A DNA stretch of 64,000 nucleotides from Flavobacteriales bacterium (GCA_018335925.1 JAGXRF010000082.1:1-64000), one strand, 5' to 3'. Positions 7,693 through 17,508 are shown, numbered from the stretch's first letter. Numbers and translations: made by a program. Notes: generated by a model from the letters alone, not told the origin.

Positions 7693-8073
7693 CTATCGTT
7701 GCATGTTTTTTGCTTCAATACTCAAAGTAGCATGAGGGACTAACTTAAGTCGCTCTTTATCGATTAACTTTCCGGTAACACGACAAACTCCATATGTTTT
7801 GTTTTCTACTCTAAACAAAGCGTTTTTTAAGTCGCGAATAAACTTTTCCTGACGAATTGCCAATTGTGAGTTTGCTTCTTTACTCATGGTTTCGCTTCCC
7901 TCTTCAAAAGCTTTGAATGTAGGTGAAGTATCATCAGTTCCGTTGTTCAAATCGTTCATATAAGCACTTTTGATTAATTCTAAATCTGTTTGTGCTTTTT
8001 CTATTTTTTTCAAAATGATTTCTTTGAACTCTGCTAAATCAGTATCTGAATAGCGAATGATTTCCTCTGTCAT
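7693..8073 (-). CDS. DksA/TraR-family protein lacking the zinc cysteines
   Basis: A 126-residue protein with the DksA/TraR layout: a long N-terminal coiled coil (about residues 10-90, EFKEIILKKIEKAQTDLE) and a C-terminal globule. The C4 zinc-finger positions are mostly replaced: VCRVTGKLI has Cys then Thr where CxxC is expected, and ATLSIEAK has Ser and Ala for the second pair. DksA-type proteins enter the RNA polymerase secondary channel; whether this one does is an inference. It lies 7 bases downstream of ileS on the same strand and is likely co-transcribed, a gene pair I recall as conserved in Flavobacteriaceae. Confidence 0.88.
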   Translation of the reverse strand: MTEEIIRYSDTDLAEFKEIILKKIEKAQTDLELIKSAYMNDLNNGTDDTSPTFKAFEEGSETMSKEANSQLAIRQEKFIRDLKNALFRVENKTYGVCRVTGKLIDKERLKLVPHATLSIEAKNMQR

Positions 8074-8080
8074 AATTTTT

Positions 8081-11000
8081 TCATTTTAAAATTAATATTC
8101 TCGTTTCAATTCCGTCAAATTCTAAATCTGTACCATTTTCTAGAGCATCTACCCAGTGTAATTCCTTTGTTAAAGTTTCTTGGGTTATGTAATCTAAATT
8201 ATTTTGTACTGCTTCTTTTAATTCCGAATGATGTACCAATCGAACCTCAATCTTGTCCGTTACCTCAAATCCGGAATCCTTTCTTAAATTCTGAATTCTG
8301 TTTACCAATTCACGTGCCAATCCTTCTTGTTTCAATTCTTCGGTAATAGTAACGTCTAACGCAACGGTAATTCCTGCTCCATTTGCCACCAACCAACCTG
8401 GAATATCTTTGGTTGAAATTTCAACATCATCCGAAGTTAAAGTTATTAATTTTCCGTTAATTTCAATAGATACTTCCCCTGTCTTTTCTAACAATTGTAC
8501 TTGTTCATTGGATAATTTTTGTATTCCATTGACAATCAAAGACATGTCTTTGCCAAATTTTGGGCCTAACGCTTTAAAATTAGGCTTTATTTGTTTCACA
8601 AACACTTCAGAGCTGTCGTCTAAAAGTTCGATTTCCTTTACGTTAACTTCCGCTTTTATGAGGTTGGAAACTGCTAAAATTTCCTCTCTCTGTTGCTCGT
8701 CAAGTACCGGAATCATTACCTTTTGCAGTGGTTGACGCACTTTGATCATTTCCTTTTTTCGAAGCGATAAAACTAATGAAGAAATAGTTTGTGCTTTGAA
8801 CATTTTGGCTTCCAAGGATTTATCGACAAAATTATTAACAAACACAGGGAAGTCATCCAAGTGAACACTAGCCTTGGCAGGCAATCCGGAGTTTGCAGTT
8901 AAATCGCGATACAATTGGTCCATAAAAAATGGTGCCACAGGTGCTGACAATTTTGCAACTGTAAGCAAACACTGATAAAGGGTTTGGTATGCGGCAATTT
9001 TGTCTGTGCCATATTCGCCTTTCCAAAATCTTCTTCTACACAAACGAACATACCAATTGCTCAAGTTTTCTTGCACAAAATCAGAAATTGCTCTGGTAGC
9101 TTTGGTAGGCTCATAATCTTCATACGCAGCTTCTACTACCTGAATCAAGGTATGTAATTCTGATAAAATCCAACGATCTATTTCCGGACGTTCGTTTAAC
9201 GGAATTTCTCCCGAAACTTCGGCATCTCCAAATTTAAAACCATCAATATTGGCATATAAAGCAAAGAAAGAATAGGTGTTGTAGAGGGTTCCGAAGAATT
9301 TTCTTTTCACCTCAGCCACCCCTTCTAAGTCAAATTTTAAGTTATCCCATGGATTGGCATTGGAAATCATATACCAACGGGTAGCATCCGGTCCGTGCTC
9401 GGCTAATGTGGTAAATGGATCAATCGCATTGCCTAAACGTTTTGACATTTTTTGACCGTTTTTATCTAAAACTAAGCCGTTAGAAACAACATTTTTATAG
9501 GTAATTCTGTCAAAAACTAACGTTCCGATGGCGTGTAAGGTATAAAACCAACCTCTAGTTTGGTCAACTCCTTCTGCAATAAAATCAGCCACTGGAGGAA
9601 TTCCACCTTCGGTGGTTTGGGGGCTATTTTCAAAAGGGTAATGCCATTGTGCATAAGGCATGGCTCCGGAATCAAACCACACATCAATCAAATCAGTTTC
9701 ACGATTCATAGGCTTTCCGGAGACAGAAACCAAAACTATTTTATCTACAACATTTTTATGTAAATCAACTAATTGGTAATTTTCTTCTGACATATTGCCA
9801 ATTTCAAATCCTTCAAAAGGATTTTCTTGCATATAGCCAGCTTTTACAGAGACTTCTATTGCTTGGAATAATTCTTCTACCGAACCAATGCAAATTTCTT
9901 CTAATTTGTCCTCCGTTCTCCAAATTGGCAATGGAATTCCCCAATATCTGGAGCGAGACAAATTCCAGTCGTTTGCACTTGCCAACCAATTCCCAAATCT
10001 TCCTTCTCCGGTTGCTTTTGGCTTCCAGTTGATTTGTTGGTTTAGCTCAAACATACGTTCCTTAACTTCAGAAATCTTGATAAACCAAGAGTCTAACGGG
10101 TAATATAAAATTGGCTTGTCGGTTCTCCAACAATGCGGATAACTGTGCACATATTTTTCTACTTTAAAAGCTTTGTTTTGCTCTTTTAGTAAAATCGCAA
10201 TTTCCACATCTACTGATTTTTCTGGTGCTTCTCCTTCAAGATAATACTCATTTTTTACATATTTGTTGGACAAAGCTCCTAAGCCATTTATAAACTTTCC
10301 TTGTAAGTTTACCAACGGAACTGCTTGTCCGTCTGCATCTAATACCAACATAGCTGGTACTTCGGGAGTAGCTTCTTTGGCTACTTTGGCATCATCAGCA
10401 CCAAAAGTTGGTGCAATATGAACAATACCGGTACCATCTTCGGTAGTAACAAAATCACCCGCAATTATTCTGAAAGCATTTTCCGGGTTTTGGTATGGCA
10501 AAGCCCAAGGCAATAATTGCTCATATCGAATACCAACCAAATCTTTCCCTTTACATTCAACTAAAATTTTGAATGGTATTTTTTTATTAATTGTTTGTAT
10601 ATCTGAAGCTTTTAATAACTCTAGTGTTTCTTCATCCAAATCGTAACCAACTTCTCTAAACTTTTTATTTGCATCCCACTTTTTATTCCTATCCCCTGAT
10701 AAAATATCAAAGAAATTTTGAAATTCATTTTCAAATAATTTTCTTCCAATTAAAGCCTCAATTCTTTCTTCCGAATTAAATTCACAATTAATAAAATTGA
10801 AATCTAAGGTATTATTTACTCTAAAAAACTTCCCAGCAAATTGTTTTGCTACCAAATTCTTGGCTAAAACCACCAAAATAGGTTCAAAAGTGTATTGGTT
10901 ATAGGTTTGTACCAATACATAATCAATGTTTGGACCTACTGCCAATGCTGTATTTGAAGGCAAAGTCCAAGGGGTAGTGGTCCAAGCTAAGATGTGAATT

Positions 11001-11689
11001 TCTCCAAAACCTTTTAAAAATTCTGGCAAGGTTTCAGATTTGGTTTTAAACTGAGCTACCACTGTGGTATCGGTAACGTCTTTGTAACAACCCGGTTGAT
11101 TGAGTTCGTGAGACGACAAACCGGTTCCTGCTTTTGGAGAATATGGCTGTATGGTATAGCCTTTATACAATAAGTTCTTATTGTAGATTTGTTTTAATAG
11201 CCACCAAACCGATTCCATGTATTTGGAGTTGTAGGTCACATACGGATTTTCCATATCTACCCAATACCCCATTTTTTCTGTCAAATCGTTCCAAACATCG
11301 GTGTAACGCATCACTGTTTTTTTACAGGCTTCGTTGTATTCATCTACCGAAATTTTAACTCCAATATCTTCTTTAGTAATGCCTAATTCTTTTTCGGTAC
11401 CCAACTCAACAGGTAATCCGTGGGTATCCCATCCTGCTTTTCGGTTTACCAAAAAGCCTTTTTGTGTTTTATATCTACAAAAAATATCTTTAATAGCACG
11501 TGCCATTACGTGGTGAATACCAGGCAATCCGTTGGCAGAAGGAGGTCCTTCGAAAAATATAAATGGGGATTTGTCTTTTCTGTCTTCAATACTTTGCTGA
11601 AAAATTTGCTCGCTTTTCCAAAAATCCAATACTTCTTCTGCAACTTTCGGCAAGTTTAAACCAGCGTATTCTCTAAAATGCTTCTTCAT
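8081..11689 (-). CDS. ileS: Isoleucyl-tRNA synthetase
   Basis: Charges tRNA-Ile and edits mischarged valine. It carries the class I HIGH-type motif in LPGIHHVMARAIKD, the KMSKS motif in NGQKMSKRLGN, the editing domain (LAWTTTPWTLPSNTAL and DGTGIVHIAPTFGADD) and a C-terminal DUF5915-like tail. ATG 11689 (MKKHFREY) was chosen over a TTG three codons upstream. At 1202 residues it looks longer than the roughly 1,130-1,150 I recall for relatives. The excess maps to about residues 292-366 (10590-10815), within the editing region, and includes SGDRNKKWDANKKF. The reading frame stays open throughout, so the enzyme is expected to be functional. Confidence 0.97.
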   Translation of the reverse strand: MKKHFREYAGLNLPKVAEEVLDFWKSEQIFQQSIEDRKDKSPFIFFEGPPSANGLPGIHHVMARAIKDIFCRYKTQKGFLVNRKAGWDTHGLPVELGTEKELGITKEDIGVKISVDEYNEACKKTVMRYTDVWNDLTEKMGYWVDMENPYVTYNSKYMESVWWLLKQIYNKNLLYKGYTIQPYSPKAGTGLSSHELNQPGCYKDVTDTTVVAQFKTKSETLPEFLKGFGEIHILAWTTTPWTLPSNTALAVGPNIDYVLVQTYNQYTFEPILVVLAKNLVAKQFAGKFFRVNNTLDFNFINCEFNSEERIEALIGRKLFENEFQNFFDILSGDRNKKWDANKKFREVGYDLDEETLELLKASDIQTINKKIPFKILVECKGKDLVGIRYEQLLPWALPYQNPENAFRIIAGDFVTTEDGTGIVHIAPTFGADDAKVAKEATPEVPAMLVLDADGQAVPLVNLQGKFINGLGALSNKYVKNEYYLEGEAPEKSVDVEIAILLKEQNKAFKVEKYVHSYPHCWRTDKPILYYPLDSWFIKISEVKERMFELNQQINWKPKATGEGRFGNWLASANDWNLSRSRYWGIPLPIWRTEDKLEEICIGSVEELFQAIEVSVKAGYMQENPFEGFEIGNMSEENYQLVDLHKNVVDKIVLVSVSGKPMNRETDLIDVWFDSGAMPYAQWHYPFENSPQTTEGGIPPVADFIAEGVDQTRGWFYTLHAIGTLVFDRITYKNVVSNGLVLDKNGQKMSKRLGNAIDPFTTLAEHGPDATRWYMISNANPWDNLKFDLEGVAEVKRKFFGTLYNTYSFFALYANIDGFKFGDAEVSGEIPLNERPEIDRWILSELHTLIQVVEAAYEDYEPTKATRAISDFVQENLSNWYVRLCRRRFWKGEYGTDKIAAYQTLYQCLLTVAKLSAPVAPFFMDQLYRDLTANSGLPAKASVHLDDFPVFVNNFVDKSLEAKMFKAQTISSLVLSLRKKEMIKVRQPLQKVMIPVLDEQQREEILAVSNLIKAEVNVKEIELLDDSSEVFVKQIKPNFKALGPKFGKDMSLIVNGIQKLSNEQVQLLEKTGEVSIEINGKLITLTSDDVEISTKDIPGWLVANGAGITVALDVTITEELKQEGLARELVNRIQNLRKDSGFEVTDKIEVRLVHHSELKEAVQNNLDYITQETLTKELHWVDALENGTDLEFDGIETRILILK

Positions 11690-11840
11690 GGTAATCAATA
11701 AAATAATGAATTTGCGAAAGTAGAAATTTTTAACAAAATAAAGATGTCAAGCACCTATTAAATAGCGGTTTTTAATCAAAAAATAACAGTTTTAAATTTA
11801 CAAACATTGCACGATAAAAATCAATGTAAAAGAATGCTCA

Positions 11841-12566
11841 CTATTTTTTTAATACCTCCAACACTTCTTGCAAAACTTCTAAGGATTTTGGGGGATAAAA
11901 TCCGCTTTGATGTAATTGATAAAACTGTAATAAAATAGTTAACAATTGTTGTCTTTCTGCATAGGAAAAATTCAAATTATTTATCGCCTCACAATTTGAG
12001 ATGAATCGATAAAAAAGGTTGGATTGGGACTCAGACAATGCGTTTATACTTTGAAAAGGATGAAAGGATGCATCTTGTAAATCAAAAAACGAATTTTCTG
12101 TAAAGTTATCATCCGGATAAAAACCCAAATACTTGGTTAGTTGAATTAGAAAATAAACCGGAAAAGTAGAGGGATTTTCCATTTCTTCCAGTTGATGCAT
12201 CGATTGTTGTAAAAATGCAAACAACCCTTGGTTTGGAGTTTGTTCGTGCAAACTCATTTTTAATATTTCTGCTAAAAAAATAGCAATGGTGCTTTTCACT
12301 AGGTCGGAAGGAATATGGTTGTAAGCATGCCATAATCGAACTTCTTTGATGCGTTGCAAATTTTTATTTGGAAGATGGTATGCTTCTAATTCCAACCATT
12401 GCAAAGGTTGGTAAAAAGCAATTTTTGAAGCACTTTTTTTACTAGAATAAGCAGATGGTATAAAGTAAGTTTGCATGCCTAATTGTTCGGTAAAGCAGTT
12501 TACAATCAAACTTTTTTCTTGGTATTTGATAGCTGAAATAACGATGGCTAACGTTTTAACTATCAT
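11841..12566 (-). CDS. recO: DNA repair protein RecO
   Basis: Mediator of the RecFOR pathway that displaces SSB and helps load RecA on gapped DNA. The 241-residue protein starts with the OB fold (MIVKTLAIVISAIKYQEKSLIV, read in two parts: MIVKTLAIVISAI and YQEKSLIVNCFTE), followed by an alpha-helical C-terminal domain. The four-Cys zinc site of some RecO proteins is absent, as is common in this phylum. It starts three bases from the porZ stop on the same strand, so it is probably the second gene of a porZ-recO operon. The 150 bases between recO and ileS hold nothing I recognise. Confidence 0.92.
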   Translation of the reverse strand: MIVKTLAIVISAIKYQEKSLIVNCFTEQLGMQTYFIPSAYSSKKSASKIAFYQPLQWLELEAYHLPNKNLQRIKEVRLWHAYNHIPSDLVKSTIAIFLAEILKMSLHEQTPNQGLFAFLQQSMHQLEEMENPSTFPVYFLIQLTKYLGFYPDDNFTENSFFDLQDASFHPFQSINALSESQSNLFYRFISNCEAINNLNFSYAERQQLLTILLQFYQLHQSGFYPPKSLEVLQEVLEVLKK

Positions 12567-12569
12567 ACA

Positions 12570-14837
12570 TTAACGAACAATCATCAATTTTTTTACTTTG
12601 GTTTCAAAACCATCTTGTGAGGAGAGAAAAATCATGTAAACTCCACTTGCCACTTTGTATTTACCAAATGCTGTGGTGTCCCATTCAATGGTTCCACCTT
12701 CTGCAATGGTTTCAAATACCAAACTTCCGGAAATATCGGTAATTTTGATGTTGGCACGATTGGTAAGTCCGGTAATTTTTACGGTACCATCAAATCCTGG
12801 TCTAACCGGATTTGGATATACTTCTACATTTTGTAAATCGTCTAAAGGAGCAGTTGCCGTTCCTTGAAAAGAGACCAAGCCTTTGTCGGTTGCAAAAAAA
12901 ACTTCGCCAGTTTGTTGGTTAATTTCAATTTCATACACCACATCACTTGGTAATGGTGAATTGGTTTTGGTGAACCTTTGCAAAGTTTGTTGCCCGTTTG
13001 GAGACAATAAAAACACCCCAGACTCGGCAGTTGCAACCCATTTGTTATTGGCTCCGTCTACTTCGATATCGGTAATATATTGGTTGTTTAACAATTCTTG
13101 CCCCACACCATTATCATCAATCACAATATTGGTGTTGAATAATTCTGCATCAGATAAAAATCTATCCACCGAAGTAAGAATTCTTAAACCACCTCGGGTT
13201 CCCATCCATAATTGGTTTCGCTTGTCAATAGCCAATGCACGAATGTCGTTGTAGGGAAACTGTTCGTTGTTTTGAGATCTTATTAATTTGAACCGTGGAT
13301 TGGAATTTTCGTTAAACCCATACACTCCTGCACGTTGGGTAGCCACCCATTTGGTGTTATTTCTGTCAACTACAATTCTGCCATAACTTTGGGAAAAGTT
13401 ATTAATCACAGAAGAAGCATCAAAGTTTTGCCATTGGTTGTTTCTAAAAACATGCAACACGTTAGGTTCAACTATAGAAGTGTTTGTCCATAATTGGTTG
13501 TTTCTGTCAAATGCCAATCCATTTACACGGTTACCCACAAATTGGTTGCCAGGATCGTTTGGCAATGCACTGTTAGAAGCATTATAAAGAATCGTTGGCA
13601 CATCATTCTCTAACTTTAAAACACCATCAATAAAAGAGGTGGCATACACTTCATTTTCGTTATTTGGGTTGGAAATAATTCTGCCTAATGATCTTGCTCC
13701 TAGCAATTCTGAAAACGGAATATTTTTCCATTGGTTATTTTGAAATTTACTTATCCCTCTTTCATTCAATGGAAACGGATTGTAATCAACACTATACTCT
13801 CCAAAAACTGTCCAAATGGTTCCAGAAGGAGTAACATGCAACCCAAAAATGAAATTTTGCAAAGGGCCATCCGGTAAAATAATTTCTGGATTTTGATTAA
13901 AAGGAAGAGAAGTTTTAATTAATCCATTTTCTTGGGTTCCGATAAAACATTGGGTGTTTAACACAATTCCTTTGGTAAAAATACTTGTTACATCAGAAAT
14001 TTGAGAACGAAGTATTTCTTGAGATATTTGCAAATTTTGATTAAACAAAACCGTTCTGTTTGGTGCAACAGCAATTAATTTTTCTTGGTTGGTTCGTAAA
14101 TCGGTTGGTACTTCACCAGGAAAAATATATACCGGCTGAAAAAAAGCTCCATTTCTCTTAAAAACCCCATCATATCCTAAAACCACTAATTCGTTTTGAT
14201 GGTTGACAATCTTCTGGAAAAAACCTGCATCAAAAGTGCTCCAATTGGCAAAATCAATCAAAAAAGGATTGTTTAAATCGGCTCTTTTAATGCCATTAAA
14301 ACGAGTTAAAGCATAAATAAAATCGTTTAAAACGGTAATGCTTAATACTTCTGTTTCTGCAGCTTGGTCTCCAATAAAATAAGTATCTCCAAATTGTAAA
14401 GTTTGCGGATTAAACACCGTAACTCCAAAATCGCACCCCAAATACAGTTGGTTGTTGTGTAAGTAAAAAGTGTTGATTTTTCGTTTGTTGATAGAAATTC
14501 CGGTTTTGTTGATGATGTCAAAACGATTGGTAACGGTTTGGTTGGTAAAGTTAAAAATGCTTAACAAGCCGTTTTCGTAGCCTATGTACAAACTGTTTCT
14601 TTCTTGTAAAAAAAATACTGTAGATATGGTTTCGCTCGATAAACCATCAATGGTATTCAAAGTAGAGGTTTCACCGGTAACCACATCATGAACAAATAAG
14701 GCATTTTCTGAAGCTGCAAATACTTTTTGGGTTCCGGTAGTCAAATCTTTTATTTGACGATACGAAAAATATCCTCTCCATTGGGCTTGTACGATAGAGG
14801 TGGCAATTAAAAAACTTAAAATTAAATAGTTTTTCAT
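12570..14837 (-). CDS. porZ: PorZ-like T9SS attachment-complex beta-propeller protein
   Basis: A 755-residue exported protein with signal peptide MKNYLILSFLIATSIVQA. It has two runs of propeller blades (about residues 20-330 and 340-660, with 'two-component regulator propeller' repeats such as NGLAFDRNNQLWTNT and DIRALAIDKRNQLWMGTRGG) and a type A C-terminal sorting domain (VEVYPNPVRPGF to VKKLMIVR). PorZ with PorU, PorV and PorQ forms the cell-surface complex that removes the sorting domain and attaches T9SS cargo to anionic LPS. Propeller architecture plus type A tail and the recO neighbour, which I recall in relatives, support PorZ. A generic secreted propeller is the alternative. Confidence 0.8.
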   Translation of the reverse strand: MKNYLILSFLIATSIVQAQWRGYFSYRQIKDLTTGTQKVFAASENALFVHDVVTGETSTLNTIDGLSSETISTVFFLQERNSLYIGYENGLLSIFNFTNQTVTNRFDIINKTGISINKRKINTFYLHNNQLYLGCDFGVTVFNPQTLQFGDTYFIGDQAAETEVLSITVLNDFIYALTRFNGIKRADLNNPFLIDFANWSTFDAGFFQKIVNHQNELVVLGYDGVFKRNGAFFQPVYIFPGEVPTDLRTNQEKLIAVAPNRTVLFNQNLQISQEILRSQISDVTSIFTKGIVLNTQCFIGTQENGLIKTSLPFNQNPEIILPDGPLQNFIFGLHVTPSGTIWTVFGEYSVDYNPFPLNERGISKFQNNQWKNIPFSELLGARSLGRIISNPNNENEVYATSFIDGVLKLENDVPTILYNASNSALPNDPGNQFVGNRVNGLAFDRNNQLWTNTSIVEPNVLHVFRNNQWQNFDASSVINNFSQSYGRIVVDRNNTKWVATQRAGVYGFNENSNPRFKLIRSQNNEQFPYNDIRALAIDKRNQLWMGTRGGLRILTSVDRFLSDAELFNTNIVIDDNGVGQELLNNQYITDIEVDGANNKWVATAESGVFLLSPNGQQTLQRFTKTNSPLPSDVVYEIEINQQTGEVFFATDKGLVSFQGTATAPLDDLQNVEVYPNPVRPGFDGTVKITGLTNRANIKITDISGSLVFETIAEGGTIEWDTTAFGKYKVASGVYMIFLSSQDGFETKVKKLMIVR

Positions 14838-14903
14838 GAAAGAAAATCTTTATTAAATAAAGTTGTGAGGGTATTTCTCAAAGTTCAAATATACCACAAA
14901 ACG

Positions 14904-14962
14904 AAAAAGCAGGCTTTTTGTTATACAAAAAAAGCTGTCGAAGTGAATCTGACAGCTTTTTT
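14904..14962 (-). terminator. gdhA terminator hairpins
   Basis: Downstream of gdhA on the minus strand is a 12-bp stem (14928-14939 against 14951-14962, core AGCTGTC/GACAGCT) flanked by A and T runs. A second small A-run/T-run hairpin lies around 14904-14919. The first is a typical intrinsic terminator for gdhA. Confidence 0.75.
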
Positions 14963-14981
14963 GTGGTTGAATAATTAAATC

Positions 14982-16325
14982 TTAAACTACACCTTGGGCT
15001 AACATAGCATCGGCAACTTTTACAAAACCTGCGATGTTTGCTCCTTTTACATAGTTTACATAGTTATCTTCTTCTACTCCATATTTTTTACATTGATGGT
15101 GAATTCCAACCATAATGTCTTTTAAACGGGCATCTACTTCTTCTGAAGTCCAATTTAAACGAATGGAGTTTTGGGTCATTTCCAAACCAGATGCTGCTAC
15201 TCCACCTGCATTGGCTGCTTTACCAGGGGCAAATAAAACTTTTGCATTTAAAAACACTTTAATGGCCTCTAAAGTACACGGCATGTTTGCTGCTTCAGTA
15301 ACACAAATAACTCCGTTATTTACCAAATTAATGGCATCTTGTTCGTTCAATTCGTTTTGGGTAGCACACGGAATGGCAATGTCTACTTTTACTTCCCAAG
15401 GGCTTCTTCCCTTTACAAATTTGGCTTGTGGATATTTTTCCAAATACATTTCAGCTCTGTTGTCTCCACTCGCTCTCATATCTAACATAAAATCAATCTT
15501 ATCACCAGAGATACCTTCTTCATCATAAATATATCCATCAGGACCAGAAAGAGTAACAACTTTACCTCCTAATTCAGCAACTTTTAAAGCAACTCCCCAA
15601 GCTACATTTCCAAAACCAGAAATTGCTACCGTTTTTCCTTTAATATCGGTGCCAATGGTTTTCAACATTTGCTCTGTAAAATAAACAACACCGTAGCCTG
15701 TTGCTTCCGGACGAATCAAAGAACCTCCGTAAGCCAAGCCTTTTCCGGTTAAAACACCCGTAAACTCGTTTCTAATTCTTTTATATTGTCCGAATAAATA
15801 TCCAATTTCCCTTGCTCCAACACCAATATCTCCGGCTGGAACATCTAAATCCGGACCGATATGTCTGCAAAGTTCTGTCATAAAAGATTGACAAAAACGC
15901 ATAATCTCTCCATCAGACTTTCCTTGTGGATCAAAATCAGACCCTCCTTTACCACCACCCATAGGTAAAGTGGTTAAGCTGTTTTTAAATACTTGCTCAA
16001 AAGCCAAGAATTTTAACACTGATAAATTTACCGAATGGTGAAAACGAATTCCTCCTTTATATGGCCCAATCGCAGAATTCATTTGAATTCTAAACCCTCT
16101 ATTAACTTGAATTTCTCCTTTGTCATCTACCCAAGGCACTCTGAAAATTACGGATCTTTCTGGCTCTGCTATTCGCAATAGCAAGTTTTTACCATCGTAT
16201 TTTTTGTTGTCTGCAATAAACGGAATTACAGTTTCTGCAAATTCTTTTACTGCTTGAATAAACTCAGGTTCGTTTGGATTTTTAGCTTCAACCAAAGCCA
16301 TAAAATCCTTGATTTTCTGTTCCAT
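14982..16325 (-). CDS. gdhA: NADP-type glutamate dehydrogenase
   Basis: Catalyses reductive amination of 2-oxoglutarate to glutamate, the main ammonium assimilation step besides GS-GOGAT. The 447-residue length is that of the small hexameric class. Visible motifs are the substrate-binding IGPYKGGIRFH, the catalytic-Lys segment LPMGGGKGGSDFDPQGKS, DVPAGDIGVGAREIGY, the Rossmann motif VAISGFGNVAWG, and the closing segment APGKAANAGGVA. Cofactor preference for NADPH is inferred from subfamily. It is monocistronic between terminator hairpins and its own promoter, with a dyad (16421-16437) at the -33 position that suggests regulation, perhaps by nitrogen status. Confidence 0.96.
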   Translation of the reverse strand: MEQKIKDFMALVEAKNPNEPEFIQAVKEFAETVIPFIADNKKYDGKNLLLRIAEPERSVIFRVPWVDDKGEIQVNRGFRIQMNSAIGPYKGGIRFHHSVNLSVLKFLAFEQVFKNSLTTLPMGGGKGGSDFDPQGKSDGEIMRFCQSFMTELCRHIGPDLDVPAGDIGVGAREIGYLFGQYKRIRNEFTGVLTGKGLAYGGSLIRPEATGYGVVYFTEQMLKTIGTDIKGKTVAISGFGNVAWGVALKVAELGGKVVTLSGPDGYIYDEEGISGDKIDFMLDMRASGDNRAEMYLEKYPQAKFVKGRSPWEVKVDIAIPCATQNELNEQDAINLVNNGVICVTEAANMPCTLEAIKVFLNAKVLFAPGKAANAGGVAASGLEMTQNSIRLNWTSEEVDARLKDIMVGIHHQCKKYGVEEDNYVNYVKGANIAGFVKVADAMLAQGVV

Positions 16326-16394
16326 TTTTTTAATGAAAGTTAAAGTAAAACAATGGTAGTTATCTTTTCATTAAGATAACGTTTTCGTAAAGGG

Positions 16395-16437
16395 CAAATA
16401 TAACAATTAAGTAAGAATTATTCGTTAATTTAACGAA
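16395..16437 (-). promoter_or_regulatory. gdhA promoter with a perfect dyad over the -33 region
   Basis: The minus strand has TATATTTG (16402 to 16395), an exact TAnnTTTG -7 box about 70 bases before the gdhA ATG. Nineteen bases further upstream lies a perfect 8-1-8 inverted repeat, TTCGTTAA-T-TTAACGAA (16421-16437). A protein bound there would cover the -33 element. Confidence 0.55.
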
Positions 16438-16575
16438 ACAGCAAAAGGATTTACATTTTATACAACAATTAGCTGAAAGGTATCAAGTAAATGATAAGCC
16501 TAATTGATTTTGTTGAAAAAAGTATACGATTTTAGGTAATCCAACGTTTTTTTTTCAATGCACCAACAATATTTT

Positions 16576-16583
16576 TATATTTG
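16576..16583 (+). promoter_or_regulatory. Candidate promoter (-7 box)
   Basis: TATATTTG, an exact TAnnTTTG match, lies 23 bases before the ATG at 16606 and is divergent from the gdhA promoter. The 280-base gdhA-16606 intergenic region contains both promoters and the dyad. Confidence 0.5.
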
Positions 16584-16605
16584 CTAAAATTATCTCCTTA
16601 TCCAT

Positions 16606-17394
16606 ATGAGCTTTAGGGTTTTTGTCGCTTTTTTGAGTTTAACTTTTTTTACTTCAAATTTAATTCAAGCTCAGTTTGGATTCTCTCATGAAATAGGTGT
16701 AATTGCTGGTCCAACCTTTTTTCAAACAGATTACGGACAAGCAGGAGATTTTGGAAACTTTATTAAAAATAATGGCTTTGGAATTGGAATTGTTCACTAC
16801 TTAAATTTCTCATATAGGTCTGATTGTAATTGTTACGCACCTTATACTTATTTTAATGATCATTTTAAGCTTAGGAGTGAAATTAGTTATTATCGTTCAG
16901 GAGAGTTGAGGCACTATGGCAAATGGGTAGACCCCGACAGAACTTCAATTACAGCTGATCAATTAAGAGCCATGAGAGGAAGAACAAGTGTAACAAGTTT
17001 GGGAATGCAATTGGAATATTTTCCTTGGAGCATTAGAGATTTTTCTGCAACTGTAGGAAGCTTTGCACCGTTTGTTAGCTTGGGTGCACATTATGATAGT
17101 TACAAACCCGAAGCTTGGTCAACTATGGGAGTGTTAGGAATTCCTGAAACTACTCCAGTAAAATATAGAGATGCCTTTGACTTAGAAGGTGGCTCTACTT
17201 GGTCTGTTGTAGGTAGCATTGGTACCAGATATAAACTAACTGTTTTATCTGATTTGATGTTAGATTTTAGATGGAAATATTTTAACTCTAACTGGGTAGA
17301 TGGTTTGAATCCAGATCCTGTAAGATATCCGGAAAACAAAGCAAACGAATGGTTATTCTTCGTTAACTTTGGATACATTTATTATTTGGATTAA
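16606..17394 (+). CDS. THC0290_0291-type outer-membrane beta-barrel-like protein
   Basis: A 262-residue exported protein with a signal peptide ending around NLIQAQ. The mature part has alternating hydrophobic/polar strands typical of a small beta-barrel (FGIGIVHYLNFSY, LRSEISYYRSGELRHYG, MLDFRWKYFNS) and ends in an aromatic strand, FFVNFGYIYYLD, like an outer-membrane insertion signal. I recall this family next to gdhA in other flavobacteria and sometimes mislabelled as glutamate dehydrogenase; nothing in it resembles that enzyme. Function is unknown. It is divergently transcribed from gdhA. Confidence 0.75.
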   Translation: MSFRVFVAFLSLTFFTSNLIQAQFGFSHEIGVIAGPTFFQTDYGQAGDFGNFIKNNGFGIGIVHYLNFSYRSDCNCYAPYTYFNDHFKLRSEISYYRSGELRHYGKWVDPDRTSITADQLRAMRGRTSVTSLGMQLEYFPWSIRDFSATVGSFAPFVSLGAHYDSYKPEAWSTMGVLGIPETTPVKYRDAFDLEGGSTWSVVGSIGTRYKLTVLSDLMLDFRWKYFNSNWVDGLNPDPVRYPENKANEWLFFVNFGYIYYLD

Positions 17395-17508
17395 ATATGC
17401 TTTAAGCAATAATCTATAAGTTTTGCATTTATTCGTTATAAGCCAAATTAAAGGTCAAATGATTAATTTGGTTGCTTTACTACACCTATTTTTATTCATG
17501 TTTTATTC

